DNA of 64,000 bases from Chromobacterium sinusclupearum (lineage in GTDB: Bacteria > Pseudomonadota > Gammaproteobacteria > Burkholderiales > Chromobacteriaceae): positions 1-64,000 of the forward strand of contig NZ_PPTF01000005.1 in the NCBI RefSeq assembly GCF_002902845.1, given 5' to 3'. The position numbers and the translations under genes were made by a program. Each line of letters starts with the position of its first letter. The stretch's first letter is position 1. Positions 1 to 12,800 of the stretch are shown here, in pieces. A model generated the notes under the pieces. That model was not told the DNA's origin. It saw nothing but the letters and a program-made list of their open reading frames with translations, and did no database searches.

Positions 1-905
1 TGGGCCGTCCACTGGGCCAGGGCACTGTCCCAGTGCGCCGCTCGCTGCATGATCACATGCGCGCATTGCACCAGCAGCCGGCGCAGCGATTTGTCTCCGC
101 GTTTGCTGATGCCTAACAGCTTGGCCTTGCCGCCTGTCGAGTGCTGCCGCGGCACCAGACCCAGCGAGGCGGCAAAGTCGCGCGCATGGCCGTACCCCTT
201 GGCATTGCCTGCATCGGCCGCCAACTGGCTGGCGGTGATCGGGCCGATGCCCGGCACCGTCATCAAGCGCCGCGCCACATCATCCTGTTTAGCCTGAGCA
301 GCGATCTCGCGATCCAGCGTCTCGATCTCCTGCAGCAGCAGATCGTGGTGCTGCAACTGTTTCTCCAACACGCGCCAGGCGCCTTCGGGCAAGGCGGCAT
401 CGTGTTCTCTCAGCAGCACATGCGCTTGCTGCAGCCCGCGCACTCCCTGCGGCAGCGCCAGGCCGAACTCCAGCAGCAAGGCGTGAATCTGGTTGCTGGT
501 CTGCACCCGCTCGCGGATGCGCGCTTCACGCAAACGGTGCAGCGCCGACTGAGCCTGCTGTTCGGGCGATTTCACGGCGACGTAGCGCATGGTGGGACGC
601 GATGCGGCTTCGCAAATGGCCTGGGCATCGAGAAAATCGTTCTTGTTGCCTTGGACGAAGGGACGCACGTATTGCGGCGCGATCAACGGGACGGCATGGC
701 CGAAGCCGGCCAGCTTGCGGGCCAGCCAGTGCGCGCCGCAGCAGGCCTCCATGACGATGCGGCAGGGCGGGTGGCGGGCGAGGAAGTCGATCAGGGAGTG
801 GCGGCCAAACTGGCGTTTGAGCAAGATATTGCCGTGGACATCGTGTGCCACCAAGTAAAAGCTGTGTTTGCCGATATCGATGCCGATGAGGGTGACGGTA
901 GCCAT
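1..905 (-). mobile_element. IS110-family transposase, 5' part (cut by window edge)
   Basis: The reading frame is open from an ATG at 905 to the window edge, giving 301 residues of the N-terminal and central transposase. The RuvC-like DEDD residues typical of IS110 are visible: Asp10 in the GIDIGKHSF stretch, Glu53 in VMEACCGAHW, and Asp90 and Asp93 in NDFLDAQAI. A helix-hairpin-helix type segment (VPGIGPITASQ) and the C-terminal serine domain start (LGLVPRQHSTGGKAKL) follow. IS110 elements lack classic terminal inverted repeats and use an RNA-guided recombinase. The left boundary must lie between 905 and the ppiD stop at 1026, so the upstream end is at most about 120 bp. I infer that any bridge RNA of this copy is more likely at the other end, outside the window. 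The frame has no internal stops, so the copy looks intact as far as it can be seen. Confidence 0.93.
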
Positions 906-931
906 GAGGACCTCCTGCGCAGAAAGGGAAA

Positions 932-963
932 CCGCCCTGCTAGCTTACGCCAGCAGGGCGGTT
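932..963. repeat. Hairpin between the IS110 transposase and ppiD
   Basis: A perfect 10-bp inverted repeat (ACCGCCCTGC and GCAGGGCGGT) encloses a 12-base loop, 27 bases upstream of the transposase start. It could be a subterminal structure of the IS end or a relic of the ppiD 3' region. There is no T-run on either side. Confidence 0.6.
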
Positions 964-985
964 GAGTCGGGCTGACCATCACATT

Positions 986-1004
986 AGCCCCGCCGGAAGC
1001 GGGG
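986..1004. terminator. Possible terminator hairpin downstream of ppiD
   Basis: GCCCCGC and GCGGGGC form a 7-bp GC stem about 20 bases after the ppiD stop. The minus-strand side has only a weak T content (TAATGTGA), so termination of ppiD here is tentative. Confidence 0.4.
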
Positions 1005-1025
1005 CTTGCTGCTTGCAACGCGCTG

Positions 1026-2861
1026 TCAGTTGCTGTCGCTCAGCGACTGTTTGCCAGCGGTGACCGGATACTTCTCGCGCAGGGTCTTCAAATAAGCGCC
1101 CAGTTGACCATCGGCGCTGACCTGGCCCAGCTGGCCGCCCAGCTGGGCGCGCTCGGCATCGCTGATCGCCGGCGCGGCAATCACCTTGTTGACGCGATAG
1201 ATCACATACTCGCCGGTATCGTGGCGCACGCCGGCAAAGCCGGGCAGCTTGGCCGCGCCCACCGCGAATACGGCGCGCATATCGGCCTGCGGCAGGCTGG
1301 GCGCGCGGCGGGACACCGTCTGCGCCGGCGTCCACTGCTGCGCGTCGATGTTTTTGCCGGCCTTCAGCTCGGCCAGCAGGGCCTGGCCCTTCTTGTCGGC
1401 CAGCTTGGCGCCGTCGCGGGCGATCAACTCGCCCTTGATCTGGTCGCGGACTTCCGCGATCGGCAGCTGACGCTCCGGCTGATGATCGGCGACGCGCGCC
1501 ACCACCAAGCGGCCGCCGCCGACATCCACCACCTCGCTGTTATGCTTCTTCTTCAGCACGTCGTCGCTGAACACGGCCTGCAGCAGCTTGGTGTTGCCCA
1601 GCAGATCGTCCTGGGCAGGCTGGTTGCGCTGGATCCAGCCGGAATGCTTGACCTCCAGCTTCAACGCCTCCACCACGCCCTTCAGCGAATCCGCCTGCTG
1701 ATAGGAAACCTCATTCAGCTTGTCGGATTGCTCGCGGAACAACGCGGCCGCCTTCTGCTTCTGCAGCTTGTCGATGATGGCGCCCTTCACCTGATCCAGC
1801 GTCTGGCTCTTGACCTCGTCCAGCTTGATGATGTGGAAGCCGTACTCGGTTTCCACCAGATCGCTGATCTGACCCGGCCTCATGGCGAATACCGCGTCAT
1901 CGAACGGCTTGACCATCACGCCGCGGGCGTTGAAACCAAGGTCGCCGCCCTTCTCGGCCGAGCCCGGATCCTGCGACTTGGCCTTGGCGATTTCGGCAAA
2001 CTTGGCCGGGTTGGCGCGCACGTCCTTCAGAATGGCTTCCGCCTCAGCCTTGATCTTGGCTTTCTGTTCCGGCTTGGCGCTCTTGTCCACCGCCAGCAGG
2101 ATGTGCGAGGCGCGGCGCTGTTCGCCGGCCAAGTCCGCCTTGTGCTGGTCATAATACTTCTGCACGTCGGCATCGCTGATCTTGATGCCCTGCGCCACGG
2201 CGTCCTGCGACAACAGCACGTAGTCCAGCTTCACCTGCTCGGCGCTGCGGAAACGCTTGGCATTGGCATCGTAGAAGGCCTTGATCGCGGCGTCATCGGT
2301 CTTCACCTCGGCGGCGAAGTCGGACGGCTTGATCAGCAAGGCCTGCAGCTCGCGGCCTTCGCCCAGCAGCGCGGCCACATGGTTGACGATGACGTCAGGA
2401 ACGAACTGGGTTCCGGCAACGCTGTCCAGTTGGCTGCGCACCAGCAGGTCGCGGCTGATTTCCGCCTCGAAAGCCTCGGCCGACGGGTAGCGGCTCTTCA
2501 GGAACTCGCTATAGCGGTCCGGACTGAACTGGCCGTTTTCCTGAAAGATGGGGATGGCCGCGATGAACTTGCGCAACTGATCCGGGCTGATGGTGCCGCC
2601 ATGGTCGCGCGCGTCGGCCAGCAGCAGTTCGCGGCGGATCATGTTTTCCAGCATGGCCTGGCGGGTGGCCGGATCGCTGGATTGGCCCTCGAGCGCGCGA
2701 TCGAGGTCACGCTTGTAGATCTTGGTGCTGCCCACTTTGACCAGATATGGGTCATCGGTCGCGCCGGTGTAGCTGCTGACGCCGAAGCCGACGAAGGTCA
2801 GGGCCACGGCGCCCAGGATCACTTGAATAACGGTTTTGTTGTTCTGGACAAACTCGAACAT
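1026..2861 (-). CDS. ppiD: Periplasmic folding chaperone / peptidyl-prolyl isomerase PpiD
   Basis: This 611-residue protein has the PpiD layout. A short cytoplasmic start ([13 protein letters not shown]) leads into one membrane helix, then a SurA-N-like chaperone region, a parvulin domain around residues 240-340 ([10 protein letters not shown] through [10 protein letters not shown]), and a C-terminal region ending in charged residues. PpiD is anchored in the inner membrane, faces the periplasm and works with the Sec translocon on emerging outer-membrane proteins. I chose the ATG at 2861 because a longer frame to 2918 would begin inside an intrinsic terminator stem and add a non-membrane extension. 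The gene follows lon, hupB and two tRNAs on the same strand, the usual order in many proteobacteria. An IS110 copy sits directly after its stop codon. Confidence 0.93.
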   Translation of the reverse strand: MFEFVQNNKTVIQVILGAVALTFVGFGVSSYTGATDDPYLVKVGSTKIYKRDLDRALEGQSSDPATRQAMLENMIRRELLLADARDHGGTISPDQLRKFIAAIPIFQENGQFSPDRYSEFLKSRYPSAEAFEAEISRDLLVRSQLDSVAGTQFVPDVIVNHVAALLGEGRELQALLIKPSDFAAEVKTDDAAIKAFYDANAKRFRSAEQVKLDYVLLSQDAVAQGIKISDADVQKYYDQHKADLAGEQRRASHILLAVDKSAKPEQKAKIKAEAEAILKDVRANPAKFAEIAKAKSQDPGSAEKGGDLGFNARGVMVKPFDDAVFAMRPGQISDLVETEYGFHIIKLDEVKSQTLDQVKGAIIDKLQKQKAAALFREQSDKLNEVSYQQADSLKGVVEALKLEVKHSGWIQRNQPAQDDLLGNTKLLQAVFSDDVLKKKHNSEVVDVGGGRLVVARVADHQPERQLPIAEVRDQIKGELIARDGAKLADKKGQALLAELKAGKNIDAQQWTPAQTVSRRAPSLPQADMRAVFAVGAAKLPGFAGVRHDTGEYVIYRVNKVIAAPAISDAERAQLGGQLGQVSADGQLGAYLKTLREKYPVTAGKQSLSDSN

Positions 2862-2884
2862 GGCAATTGGCTCTAGCCATCCCT

Positions 2885-2921
2885 TAAAAAAAAAGGTGAA
2901 CGGGTTGAACCGGTTCACCTT
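2885..2921 (-). terminator. Intrinsic terminator after the tRNA-Val/tRNA-Asp genes
   Basis: On the minus strand a 9-bp stem (AAGGTGAAC and GTTCACCTT) is followed by a run of nine T residues. It lies 13 bases after the tRNA-Asp 3' end and 24 bases before the ppiD start, so it closes the hupB-tRNA unit and separates it from ppiD. Confidence 0.88.
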
Positions 2922-2933
2922 CTCTCGTGTATT

Positions 2934-3010
2934 TGGCGGAGCGGACGGGACTCGAACCCGCGACCCCCGGCGTGACAGGCCGGTATTCTAACCAACTGAA
3001 CTACCGCTCC
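2934..3010 (-). tRNA. tRNA-Asp (GTC)
   Basis: This is a 77-base cloverleaf. The acceptor stem pairs GGAGCGG with CCGCTCC, followed by an encoded GCCA end. The anticodon loop CTGTCAC places GTC as anticodon, and the T loop is GGTTCGAGTCC. It is the distal gene of a two-tRNA cluster downstream of hupB. Confidence 0.97.
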
Positions 3011-3016
3011 GAGCTG

Positions 3017-3092
3017 TGGTGGGCGTTGACGGAGTCGAACCGCCGACATTCTGCTTGTAAGGCAGACGCTCTACCAACTGAGCTAAACGCCC
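3017..3092 (-). tRNA. tRNA-Val (TAC)
   Basis: This is a 76-base cloverleaf. The acceptor stem pairs GGGCGTT with AACGCCC, and ACCA is encoded at the 3' end. The anticodon loop CTTACAA gives TAC, and the T loop is GGTTCGACTCC. It lies six bases upstream of tRNA-Asp and 38 bases after the hupB stop, so co-transcription with hupB is likely. Confidence 0.97.
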
Positions 3093-3130
3093 TTACTTCG
3101 CCACCGTCTCAGACGACGGCGAAGCCGCGA

Positions 3131-3400
3131 TTATAGCGCGTCTTTCAGTGCCTTGCCAGCACGGAACTTCGGAGAACGTGCCGCCGGGATCTTGATGGTT
3201 TCGCCGGTCTTCGGATTGCGGCCGCTGCGCTCGGCGCGCTCGCCCACATAGAAGGTGCCAAAGCCCACCAGAGTCACGGTATCGCCTTTCTTCAAGGCAT
3301 CGGTAACGGCAGCAACCATGCCGTCCAGTGCCTTGGCGGCAGCAGCCTTGGAAATGTCGGCCTCTGCGGCGATGGCGTCAATCAGTTCAGACTTGTTCAC
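3131..3400 (-). CDS. hupB: DNA-binding protein HU (beta type)
   Basis: An 89-residue HU/IHF family protein, the normal length. [20 protein letters not shown] forms the helical dimer body. The DNA-binding arm contains the conserved [13 protein letters not shown] segment, followed by the [13 protein letters not shown] tail. HU bends and compacts DNA as a dimer. The start is a GTG at 3400 preceded by a strong AAGGGGA ribosome site. A near-consensus sigma70 promoter lies upstream (3455-3484). The gene sits between lon and two tRNA genes, matching the lon-hupB order of many proteobacteria. Confidence 0.97.
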   Translation of the reverse strand: MNKSELIDAIAAEADISKAAAAKALDGMVAAVTDALKKGDTVTLVGFGTFYVGERAERSGRNPKTGETIKIPAARSPKFRAGKALKDAL

Positions 3401-3454
3401 GTAAGTCCCCTTTCGTCGTTCTTCGGTCTACGTAATTCGGATAAAAACGCTTGC

Positions 3455-3484
3455 TTTATAGCAAGCCGGAAATCCTTGTGTCAA
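3455..3484 (-). promoter_or_regulatory. Sigma70 promoter of hupB
   Basis: The minus strand shows a perfect TTGACA at 3484-3479, an 18-base spacer and TATAAA at 3460-3455. Transcription would begin near 3448, about 48 bases before the GTG start of hupB. Confidence 0.8.
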
Positions 3485-3574
3485 GCGGCTTCCACGGGTG
3501 TTTTGCTATTCAGCAAGCCCATTTGCAAGTTGCGAAATCCAAGGATATTCACAGCTTCGCTAAGGTCATGATTC

Positions 3575-5989
<2,415 letters not shown>

Positions 5990-6025
5990 ATCACCTAACC
6001 TTAGCTTGGGAATACAATGCTTGGG

Positions 6026-6053
6026 AAATGGGGCTCGATACCAAAATATCAAC
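6026..6053 (-). promoter_or_regulatory. Heat-shock (sigma32-type) promoter of lon
   Basis: The minus strand carries CCCCATTT at 6033-6026, the consensus -10 element of sigma32 promoters. It is preceded by a 14-base spacer and GTTGAT at 6053-6048, a partial match to the CTTGAA -35. The predicted start lies about 28 bases before the lon ATG. Heat induction of lon is well known in other proteobacteria. Confidence 0.65.
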
Positions 6054-6086
6054 ACCCCATACTAAAACAGATTACGACGGTGACAA

Positions 6087-6112
6087 ATAAAAAACCGCCC
6101 TGCCGGGCGGTT
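6087..6112 (-). terminator. Intrinsic terminator downstream of clpX
   Basis: The stem AACCGCCC and GGGCGGTT with a four-base loop is followed on the minus strand by TTTTTTATT. It separates the tig-clpP-clpX unit from lon. Confidence 0.88.
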
Positions 6113-6132
6113 CAGTCATTCAGGCCAGGCCT

Positions 6133-7413
6133 TCAGGCGGATTGTGCCACACCGCCGCCCTCGCGGTAGATGAAAAGCGGCTTGTCGCCCTTCTCGATCA
6201 CCTTCTCGTCCACGACGACTTTCTCCACGTCCTGCATGGACGGCAGTTCGTACATCGTGTCCAGGAGCGCGCGCTCCAGGATGGAACGCAGGCCGCGGGC
6301 GCCGGTCTTGCGAGCCAGCGCCTGCTTGGCGATGACGCGCAGCGCGGACGGACGCACTTCCAGGTCCACCGATTCCAGCGAGAACAGCTTCTGGTACTGC
6401 TTGATCAGCGCGTTTCTCGGCTGGGTCAGGATGGAAACCAGCGCCTCCTCGTCCAGCTCTTCCAGCGTGGCGACCACCGGCAGACGGCCAATCAGCTCCG
6501 GAATCAGGCCGAAACGGATGATGTCCTGCGGCTCGACTTCCTGGAACAGCTTGGTCAGGCTCTTTCCGTCATCCTTGGAGGAGACTTCGGCGCCGAAGCC
6601 GATGCCGCCCTTTTCGGAACGCTGGCGGATGATCTTGTCCAGACCATCGAAAGCGCCGCCGCAAATGAACAGGATGTTGGTGGTGTCCACCTGGATGAAT
6701 TCCTGGTTCGGATGCTTGCGGCCGCCTTGCGGCGGAACCGAGGCGACCGTGCCCTCGATCAGCTTCAACAGCGCCTGCTGCACGCCCTCGCCCGATACAT
6801 CGCGGGTGATGGACGGGTTTTCCGACTTGCGCGAGATCTTGTCGATCTCGTCGATGTAGACGATGCCGCGCTGGGCCTTGTCCACATCGTAGTCGCACTT
6901 CTGCAGCAGCTTCTGGATGATGTGCTCGACATCCTCGCCCACGTACCCCGCCTCGGTCAGCGTGGTGGCGTCGGCGATGACGAAAGGCACATCCAACAGG
7001 CGCGCCAGCGATTGGGCCAGCAGAGTCTTGCCGGAGCCGGTCGGGCCGATCAAGAGGATGTTGCTCTTGGCCAGTTCGACGTCGTCCTTGCCGCCCTTGT
7101 TGTAGAGGCGCTTGTAGTGGTTGTACACCGCCACAGACAGGGTCTTCTTGGCGAAGTCCTGCCCGATGATGTACTGGTCCAGGTCCGCGCGAATCTCCTG
7201 CGGCGTCGGCAGCGGGCGCTCGGCGGAAACTCCGCCCAGCGTCTCGATGCTGCCGCCTTTTTCCAGCTCCTCGCGGATGATGTCGTTGCACAGCTCGACG
7301 CATTCATTGCAAATGAACACCTGCGGGCCGGCGATCAGCCGCTGCACCTCATGCTGGCTCTTTCCGCAGAAGGAGCAGTACAGAAGCTTTTCGTTGCTGT
7401 TTTTGTCAGCCAT
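6133..7413 (-). CDS. clpX: ATP-dependent Clp protease ATP-binding subunit ClpX
   Basis: A 426-residue AAA+ unfoldase. The N-terminal zinc-binding domain has Cys13, Cys16, Cys35 and Cys38. Walker A is GPTGSGKT at 123-130, Walker B/sensor residues are in VYIDEIDKI, and the pore loop contains GYVGED. A C-terminal IGF-type loop that docks on ClpP is suggested by the GGIGFGAEV segment. ClpX unfolds tagged substrates and feeds them into ClpP. The gene starts 16 bases after clpP, and the ribosome site is weak, which suggests translational coupling. A strong terminator closes the unit at 6087-6112. Confidence 0.97.
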   Translation of the reverse strand: MADKNSNEKLLYCSFCGKSQHEVQRLIAGPQVFICNECVELCNDIIREELEKGGSIETLGGVSAERPLPTPQEIRADLDQYIIGQDFAKKTLSVAVYNHYKRLYNKGGKDDVELAKSNILLIGPTGSGKTLLAQSLARLLDVPFVIADATTLTEAGYVGEDVEHIIQKLLQKCDYDVDKAQRGIVYIDEIDKISRKSENPSITRDVSGEGVQQALLKLIEGTVASVPPQGGRKHPNQEFIQVDTTNILFICGGAFDGLDKIIRQRSEKGGIGFGAEVSSKDDGKSLTKLFQEVEPQDIIRFGLIPELIGRLPVVATLEELDEEALVSILTQPRNALIKQYQKLFSLESVDLEVRPSALRVIAKQALARKTGARGLRSILERALLDTMYELPSMQDVEKVVVDEKVIEKGDKPLFIYREGGGVAQSA

Positions 7414-7429
7414 TAGCCAATTCCACTAC

Positions 7430-8062
7430 TTACGCCGTCACGTCCCGGCGGGAAGACAGCACTTTATCGATCATGCCGTAGGCGCGGGCCTCTTCGGCAG
7501 ACATGAAGTTGTCGCGCTCGGTATCGGCCATCACCCGCTCCAGCTCCTGGCCGGAGTGCTTGGCCAACAGCTCGTTCATCTTGGCCTTCACCTTGACCAG
7601 CTCGCGAGCATGGATCTCGATGTCGGTCACCTGACCGGACAGACCGCCGCCGTACAGCAGCGGCTGGTGGATCATCACCCGGCTGTTTTCCAGCGCGAAA
7701 CGCTTGCCATGGGTGCCTGCGGCAAGCAGGAAGGCGCCCATGCTGGCCGCCTGCCCGATGCACAGGGTGGAAACATCCGGCTTGATGAAGTTCATCGTAT
7801 CGTAGATCGACATGCCGGCGGTAATGGAGCCGCCCGGCGAGTTGATGTAGAAGTGGATGTCCTTGTCCGGGTTTTCCGATTCCAGGAACAGCATCTGCGC
7901 CACAACCAGGTTGGCCGACTCGTCGGTGACGGGGCCGACCAGGAAGACGATACGCTCTTTCAGGAGGCGCGAGTAGATGTCATAGGCGCGTTCGCCACGA
8001 CCACTCTGCTCCACCACCATGGGCACCAGGCCCAGACCTTGCGGTTCCATCATAGATTTCAT
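7430..8062 (-). CDS. clpP: ATP-dependent Clp protease proteolytic subunit ClpP
   Basis: A 210-residue serine protease subunit. Its catalytic triad is visible: Ser107 in [11 protein letters not shown], His132 in SRVMIHQPL and Asp181 in MADTERDN. ClpP forms a barrel of two seven-membered rings and works with ClpX. I chose the ATG at 8062: a GTGGAG ribosome site lies just upstream, whereas the GTG at 8074 would sit within that site. It lies 19 bases downstream of the tig stop and 16 bases upstream of clpX, in the classical tig-clpP-clpX order. Confidence 0.97.
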   Translation of the reverse strand: MKSMMEPQGLGLVPMVVEQSGRGERAYDIYSRLLKERIVFLVGPVTDESANLVVAQMLFLESENPDKDIHFYINSPGGSITAGMSIYDTMNFIKPDVSTLCIGQAASMGAFLLAAGTHGKRFALENSRVMIHQPLLYGGGLSGQVTDIEIHARELVKVKAKMNELLAKHSGQELERVMADTERDNFMSAEEARAYGMIDKVLSSRRDVTA

Positions 8063-8081
8063 CGGCCACTCCACTTGGTTA

Positions 8082-9389
8082 TCAGGCTTGGCTGCCCATC
8101 AGTTCGTCGAAGGACAGCTCCTTCGATACTACATTGGCCTGAGACAGCACAAATTCAACCACGTTGTCTTCCAGAACCATGGAAGTCGGGCCTTCCAGGC
8201 GGTCTGCGCTCTCATAGTACCAGGCCAGCACGTCTTCCGGCTGCTCGTAGCTGTCGGCGAACTCGGTGATCATGGCGCGAACCTGTTCCGGCTTGGCTTC
8301 CAGCTTGTTGGCTTCCACCATTTCGGACAGGATCAGACCCAGCTTGACGCGACGCTCGGCCTGGGCGGCGAACAGTTCCGGAGGGAACGGCATATCCTTG
8401 ACGTTCATGCCGCGCTGTTGCATGTCGCGACGGGCCTGCTCGACCAGACGGCCGATCTCCAGGCTCACCAGAGCCTTCGGCAGTTCGATTTCGGTCGCGT
8501 CGATCAGCGCTTGCATCACGTTTTCCTTGATGCGGGCCTGCAGGCGGCGCTTCACTTCGCGCTCAACGTTCTTGCGGATTTCGGCGCGCATCTTTTCCAC
8601 GTCGCCTTCGGCGATGCCCAGCGCCTTGGCGAAGTCGGCGTCGACTTCCGGCAGCACGGCTTCGGCGACGTTCTTCACCAGGATTTCGAACACGGCGGTT
8701 TTGCCGGCCACGTCCTTGCCGTGGTAATCAGCCGGGAAGCTCACTTCCACGCTCTTGATGTCGCCTTCTTTGGCGCCGATCACGCCGGCTTCGAACTCGG
8801 CCAGCATCTGGCCTTGGCCCAGCACGAACGGGAAGTTCTCGGCGGAACCGCCTTCGAAGGCCACGCCATCGATGACGCCCTTGAAGTCGATGATCACGCG
8901 GTCGCCGTTGGCCGCTTCGCGCTCAACGCGGTTGAAGCGGGTGCGCTGCTTGCGCAGGATGTCGATGGTCTTTTCGATCTCGGCATCGCCCACGGTGACG
9001 GTCGGCTTTTCGATTTCCTTGCCGGCCATCTCGGCTACCTTGACTTCCGGGTAGACTTCAAAAGTAGCGGCAAACTTGAAGTTTTCCTTGTCTTCGCCAG
9101 CGGCAACCGGCTCGAAGCGCGGGTAGCCGGCCACGCGCAGTTTCTGCTCGGTCACGGCTTGGTAGAAGCCTTGCTGCACCTGCTCACCCATCACTTCTTC
9201 ACGCACCTGGGCGCCGTAGTTCATTTCCACGATCTTCAGCGGAGCCTTGCCCGGGCGGAAACCTTGGATCTTGGCGCCGCGAGCCACGCGCTTCAGGCGT
9301 TCGGCCACTTGCGTTTCGATGGCGGCCATCGGCAGGGCGATGTTCATGCGGCGCTCAAGATTGCTCAGAGTTTCCAGCTGTACTTGCAT
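8082..9389 (-). CDS. tig: Trigger factor, ribosome-associated chaperone
   Basis: A 435-residue trigger factor of normal length. The N-terminal ribosome-binding domain carries the signature [12 protein letters not shown] at about residues 44-55. The FKBP-type isomerase domain lies around 150-245 ([14 protein letters not shown] through [13 protein letters not shown]), followed by the helical C-terminal arms. It binds nascent chains at the ribosome exit. A ribosome site AAGGAA precedes the ATG. The gene opens the tig-clpP-clpX operon, and a sigma70-like promoter is found at 9524-9551, leaving an untranslated leader of about 125 bases. Confidence 0.97.
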   Translation of the reverse strand: MQVQLETLSNLERRMNIALPMAAIETQVAERLKRVARGAKIQGFRPGKAPLKIVEMNYGAQVREEVMGEQVQQGFYQAVTEQKLRVAGYPRFEPVAAGEDKENFKFAATFEVYPEVKVAEMAGKEIEKPTVTVGDAEIEKTIDILRKQRTRFNRVEREAANGDRVIIDFKGVIDGVAFEGGSAENFPFVLGQGQMLAEFEAGVIGAKEGDIKSVEVSFPADYHGKDVAGKTAVFEILVKNVAEAVLPEVDADFAKALGIAEGDVEKMRAEIRKNVEREVKRRLQARIKENVMQALIDATEIELPKALVSLEIGRLVEQARRDMQQRGMNVKDMPFPPELFAAQAERRVKLGLILSEMVEANKLEAKPEQVRAMITEFADSYEQPEDVLAWYYESADRLEGPTSMVLEDNVVEFVLSQANVVSKELSFDELMGSQA

Positions 9390-9523
9390 GTTGATTCCTT
9401 AGAGTGTGACAGGTTGTAGTCATCTGGGACGGTACGACGCCCGGCCAAGCCCGTCGCGGCGTTGCCGGCAGGCATGGAATCGGGCGCTGCGCGGAGTTAC
9501 ACCACGCACCCAACGAAACGAAC

Positions 9524-9551
9524 AGTATATCACGCGTCGCGGGCTTGTCTG
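9524..9551 (-). promoter_or_regulatory. Sigma70-like promoter of tig-clpPX
   Basis: The minus strand has CAGACA at 9551-9546, a 16-base spacer and TATACT at 9529-9524. It is the best promoter match in the 410-base gap between tig and the divergent macroglobulin gene. Confidence 0.6.
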
Positions 9552-9711
9552 CTGCTTCACAGATAGGGCCTGCATGGATTGGTCCTTAACGCGCCGGCCT
9601 GGGATTCTTTCCGCCAAGCAGCGCGCAGCAGTTGCCGATTGATATTGCTCGGGATTTTTCTGGCGCGGCGCGATGGGCGGAATCGTCTGATATCATGAGC
9701 AGGCATGCAAA

Positions 9712-9739
9712 TTGCCATTTTCATCGGTAAAAATATTCT
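9712..9739 (+). promoter_or_regulatory. Candidate promoter of the alpha-2-macroglobulin gene
   Basis: TTGCCA at 9712-9717, a 16-base spacer and TATTCT at 9734-9739 lie 63 bases before the chosen start at 9802. The match implies that a longer frame opening at 9712 cannot be fully translated. Confidence 0.5.
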
Positions 9740-9801
9740 CTAAGAATGACAACAATGCTCGGTGGACCATGTCACCGCCGCCCATCTTGAAAGCTCAGGC
9801 C

Positions 9802-12800
9802 ATGAAAATACTCGCGCGCGCCGCGCTGACCGTCGCCCTTTTCATCCATGCCGTCGGCGCGGCTGCCGGCGTCGTCACTTTCAGTCCGCAGGGCGAAGTG
9901 AAGGAAGTCAGCCAGGTCCGGGCCACCTTTTCTTCCAGCATGATCGCGCTGGGCAATAGCGCGGCGCCGGCGCCGTTTGCCTGGAGCTGCGGCCTGAAAG
10001 GCAAAGGCCATTGGGTAGACGACAAGACTTGGGCGCTGGACCTCCCGGAAACCCCGCCCGCCAACACCGACTGCCGCTTCACGCTGAAACCCGGCCTCAA
10101 GGATCAGCAGGGCGACCCCGTCAGCGGACCGGCCTTCCGCTTCTTCACCGGACAGCCCATCATCCGCCAAAGCTGGCCGGACAACGGCCGCATCGAAGAA
10201 GACCAGGCCTTTGTGCTGCGCTTCAACGCGCCCAATGTGCAGCCGTCCTCGCTGTATTGCCAGTCCTCCAGCCTGCCGGAACGCATCCCGGCGCGCCCGC
10301 TTTCTGCGCCGGACCGCGCAGCGCTGCTCAAGCATCTGAAACTGGAAAAGGACGCCGCGCGCATGCTGACCGTCCGCTGCGATCAGCGGCTGGCGCCGGA
10401 CAGCGCATTGTCGCTGATCCATCTGCGCGGCGCCGGCAAGCCGGACAAACTGGACTTTCAGGTCCGCCCGGCCTTCAGCGCGGCCATGCGCTGCCAGCGT
10501 GAAAACGCCAAAGGCCCTTGCACCCCGTTCAAGGCCATCGAGCTGAATTTCAGCTCTCCGGTGCCGGAAAAACTGGCGATGGCAGCGCGGCTATCCGGCG
10601 CCGGCGCGGAGCGCGCGCCGCAGGCGCAACAGCGCGTCAAGGGCGAGCCGGTGGACAGCATCCGCTTCGAGCCGCCCTTCCCGCCGCTGGAAACCTTGAC
10701 CCTGACCCTGCCCAAGGACTTCCGCGACGAAATCGGCCGCACGCTGCTCAACGCCGGCCGCTTCCCGCTGGCGATCAAGCTCGGCGATTATCCGCCGCTG
10801 GCCAAGTTTGCCGCCGCGCCGTTCGGCATCATCGAATCCGGCGCGGATGCCGCGCTGCCGATCACCTTGCGCGGCGTGGAGCCGAACCTGGGCATCAAGA
10901 CCGTGCAACTGGGCGGCCAGGCGCTGCGGCTCTCTCGCGACGCCGACATCATGAGCTGGCTGGCCAAGGTGCAGCGCTACCATGAAAGCTATCTGCCGGC
11001 CGGCAAGGACAAGACGATAGAGAGCCGCCGCGTCTCGCTGCTGAACAAAAACCGCGACGCCGCGCCGCTGAAGCTGCCCAGCCAGCCGGACAAAAGCGGC
11101 AAGTGGCCGTTCGAGGTGGTGGGCATCCCCCTGCCCAAGCCCGGCCTGTATGTGGTGGAAGTGTCGTCGCGCCTGCTCGGCAAGTCCTTGCTGGGCGCGG
11201 ACAAGCCGATGTATGTGCGCTCCGCTGCCCTGGTCACCAATATGGCCGTGCATCTGAAACGCTCCGGCGAAAACGCGTCGGTGTGGGTCACCACGCTGGA
11301 CAAAGGCAAGCCGGTGCCCGATGCCGCCATCCATATCTACAACTGCAAGGGCGAGGCCTTGTGGGCCGGCAAAACCGACAAGAACGGCATCGCCACGGCC
11401 GGCATGCAATTGAACGGCGGCGAATGCTCCAACGAGGAGCTGTCCGGCCTGTTCGTCACCGCACGCGCCAGGGATGCCCAGGGCGATGATGATGTCTCCT
11501 TCGTCCGCTCCAGCTGGAACCGCGGAATCGAGTCCTGGCGCTTCCCGTTCCCGACGCAATGGAACGACACCCCTTCCATCCTGGCGCATACCATCCTGGA
11601 CCGGCCGCTGTTCCGCGCCGGCGAAACCGTCTCGATGAAACACCTGCTGCGCGTGCAGACCGGCAAGGGCCTGGGCCAATTGCGCCCGAATCAGTTGCCG
11701 CAGCAATTGCGCATCGTCCATGACGGCAGCGGCGACGAAATCAAGCTGCCGCTGACCTGGCGCGCAGGACGCTATGCCGAAAGCAGCTATGCCATCCCCA
11801 AAGAGGCCAAGCTGGGCGAGTACACGCTGTACCTGGAACGCAAGGGCACGCGCAGCCCGGACGACCAAGGCAAGCCGTCGAGCCCGGAGCTGGACGGCTA
11901 CTCGCTGCAAAGCGGCGGCTTCCGCGTGGAGGAATTCCGCCTGCCGGCGATGACCGGCCGCATCTTCACCGCTAAAGGCGCGAACATCGGCGCCAAGCAG
12001 GTGCCGCTGAGCGTGTCCATGGCCTGGGGCAACGGCGGACCGGCCAAGGACTGGCCAGTGGAAGTCAGCGCCATGCTGGCCGACAGCTACACCCACATCA
12101 AGGCGTATTCCGACTTCAGCTTTTCCCCGCCGCAACGCGGCGCCGACCGCAGCGATGCCTCGCTGGACGGCAAAGTGGTGCTGGACAAGGCTGCGCTGAA
12201 GCTGGACGCCAATGGCAACGGCAAGGCGCTGATCGACAAGCTGCCCAAACTCGATCGCCGCTACGACCTCGTCACCGAAGCCGCCTACCGCGATCCTAAC
12301 GGCGAAACCCAGACCATCAGCCGCCGCATCCCCTTGTGGCCGGCCGCGCTGCAGGTGGGCGTCAGCGTGGACAGCTGGATCACCGCCGGCCGCGCGCTGA
12401 AACTGAAAGCCGTGGTGCTGGACACCGCCGGCAAGCCCCTCGCCAAGCAGGACGTCAAAGTCACGCTGCGCGAGCATCGCTACTTGTCCAGCCGCAAGCG
12501 GCTGGTCGGCGGCTTCTACGCCTGGGACCACAACGAGGAGACCGAAGACAAGGGCAAGGTATGCAGCGGCACCACCGACGCGCGCGGCCTGGTATTCTGC
12601 GACATCAATCTGAAAGACGCCGGCGACATGGAGCTGATCGCCGAGGCCAAGGATGAGCAAGGCAACGTCGCCCAGGCCGCGCAGTCGGTGTGGGTCAGCA
12701 AGCACGACGAGCTGTGGTTCGACGTCGACAACAACGACCGCATAGACATCCTGGCCGAGAAAACCAGCTATCTGCCCGGCGAAACCGCCCGCTTCCAGGT

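Noticed and set aside
1104..2876. Long open plus-strand frame opposite ppiD
   Set aside because: It is the antisense shadow of a GC-rich gene, with Leu/Gly/His/Gln-rich composition and no recognisable motifs; ppiD has clear domains on the other strand.
2862..2918. Longer start for ppiD
   Set aside because: It would start inside a terminator stem with a T-run, and the membrane-anchor pattern begins at the ATG at 2861.
6142..7416. Plus-strand open frame opposite clpX
   Set aside because: Antisense shadow of ClpX, which has all expected motifs; similar long shadows opposite tig (8019-9419), lon and the macroglobulin gene (10591-12705) were rejected for the same reason.
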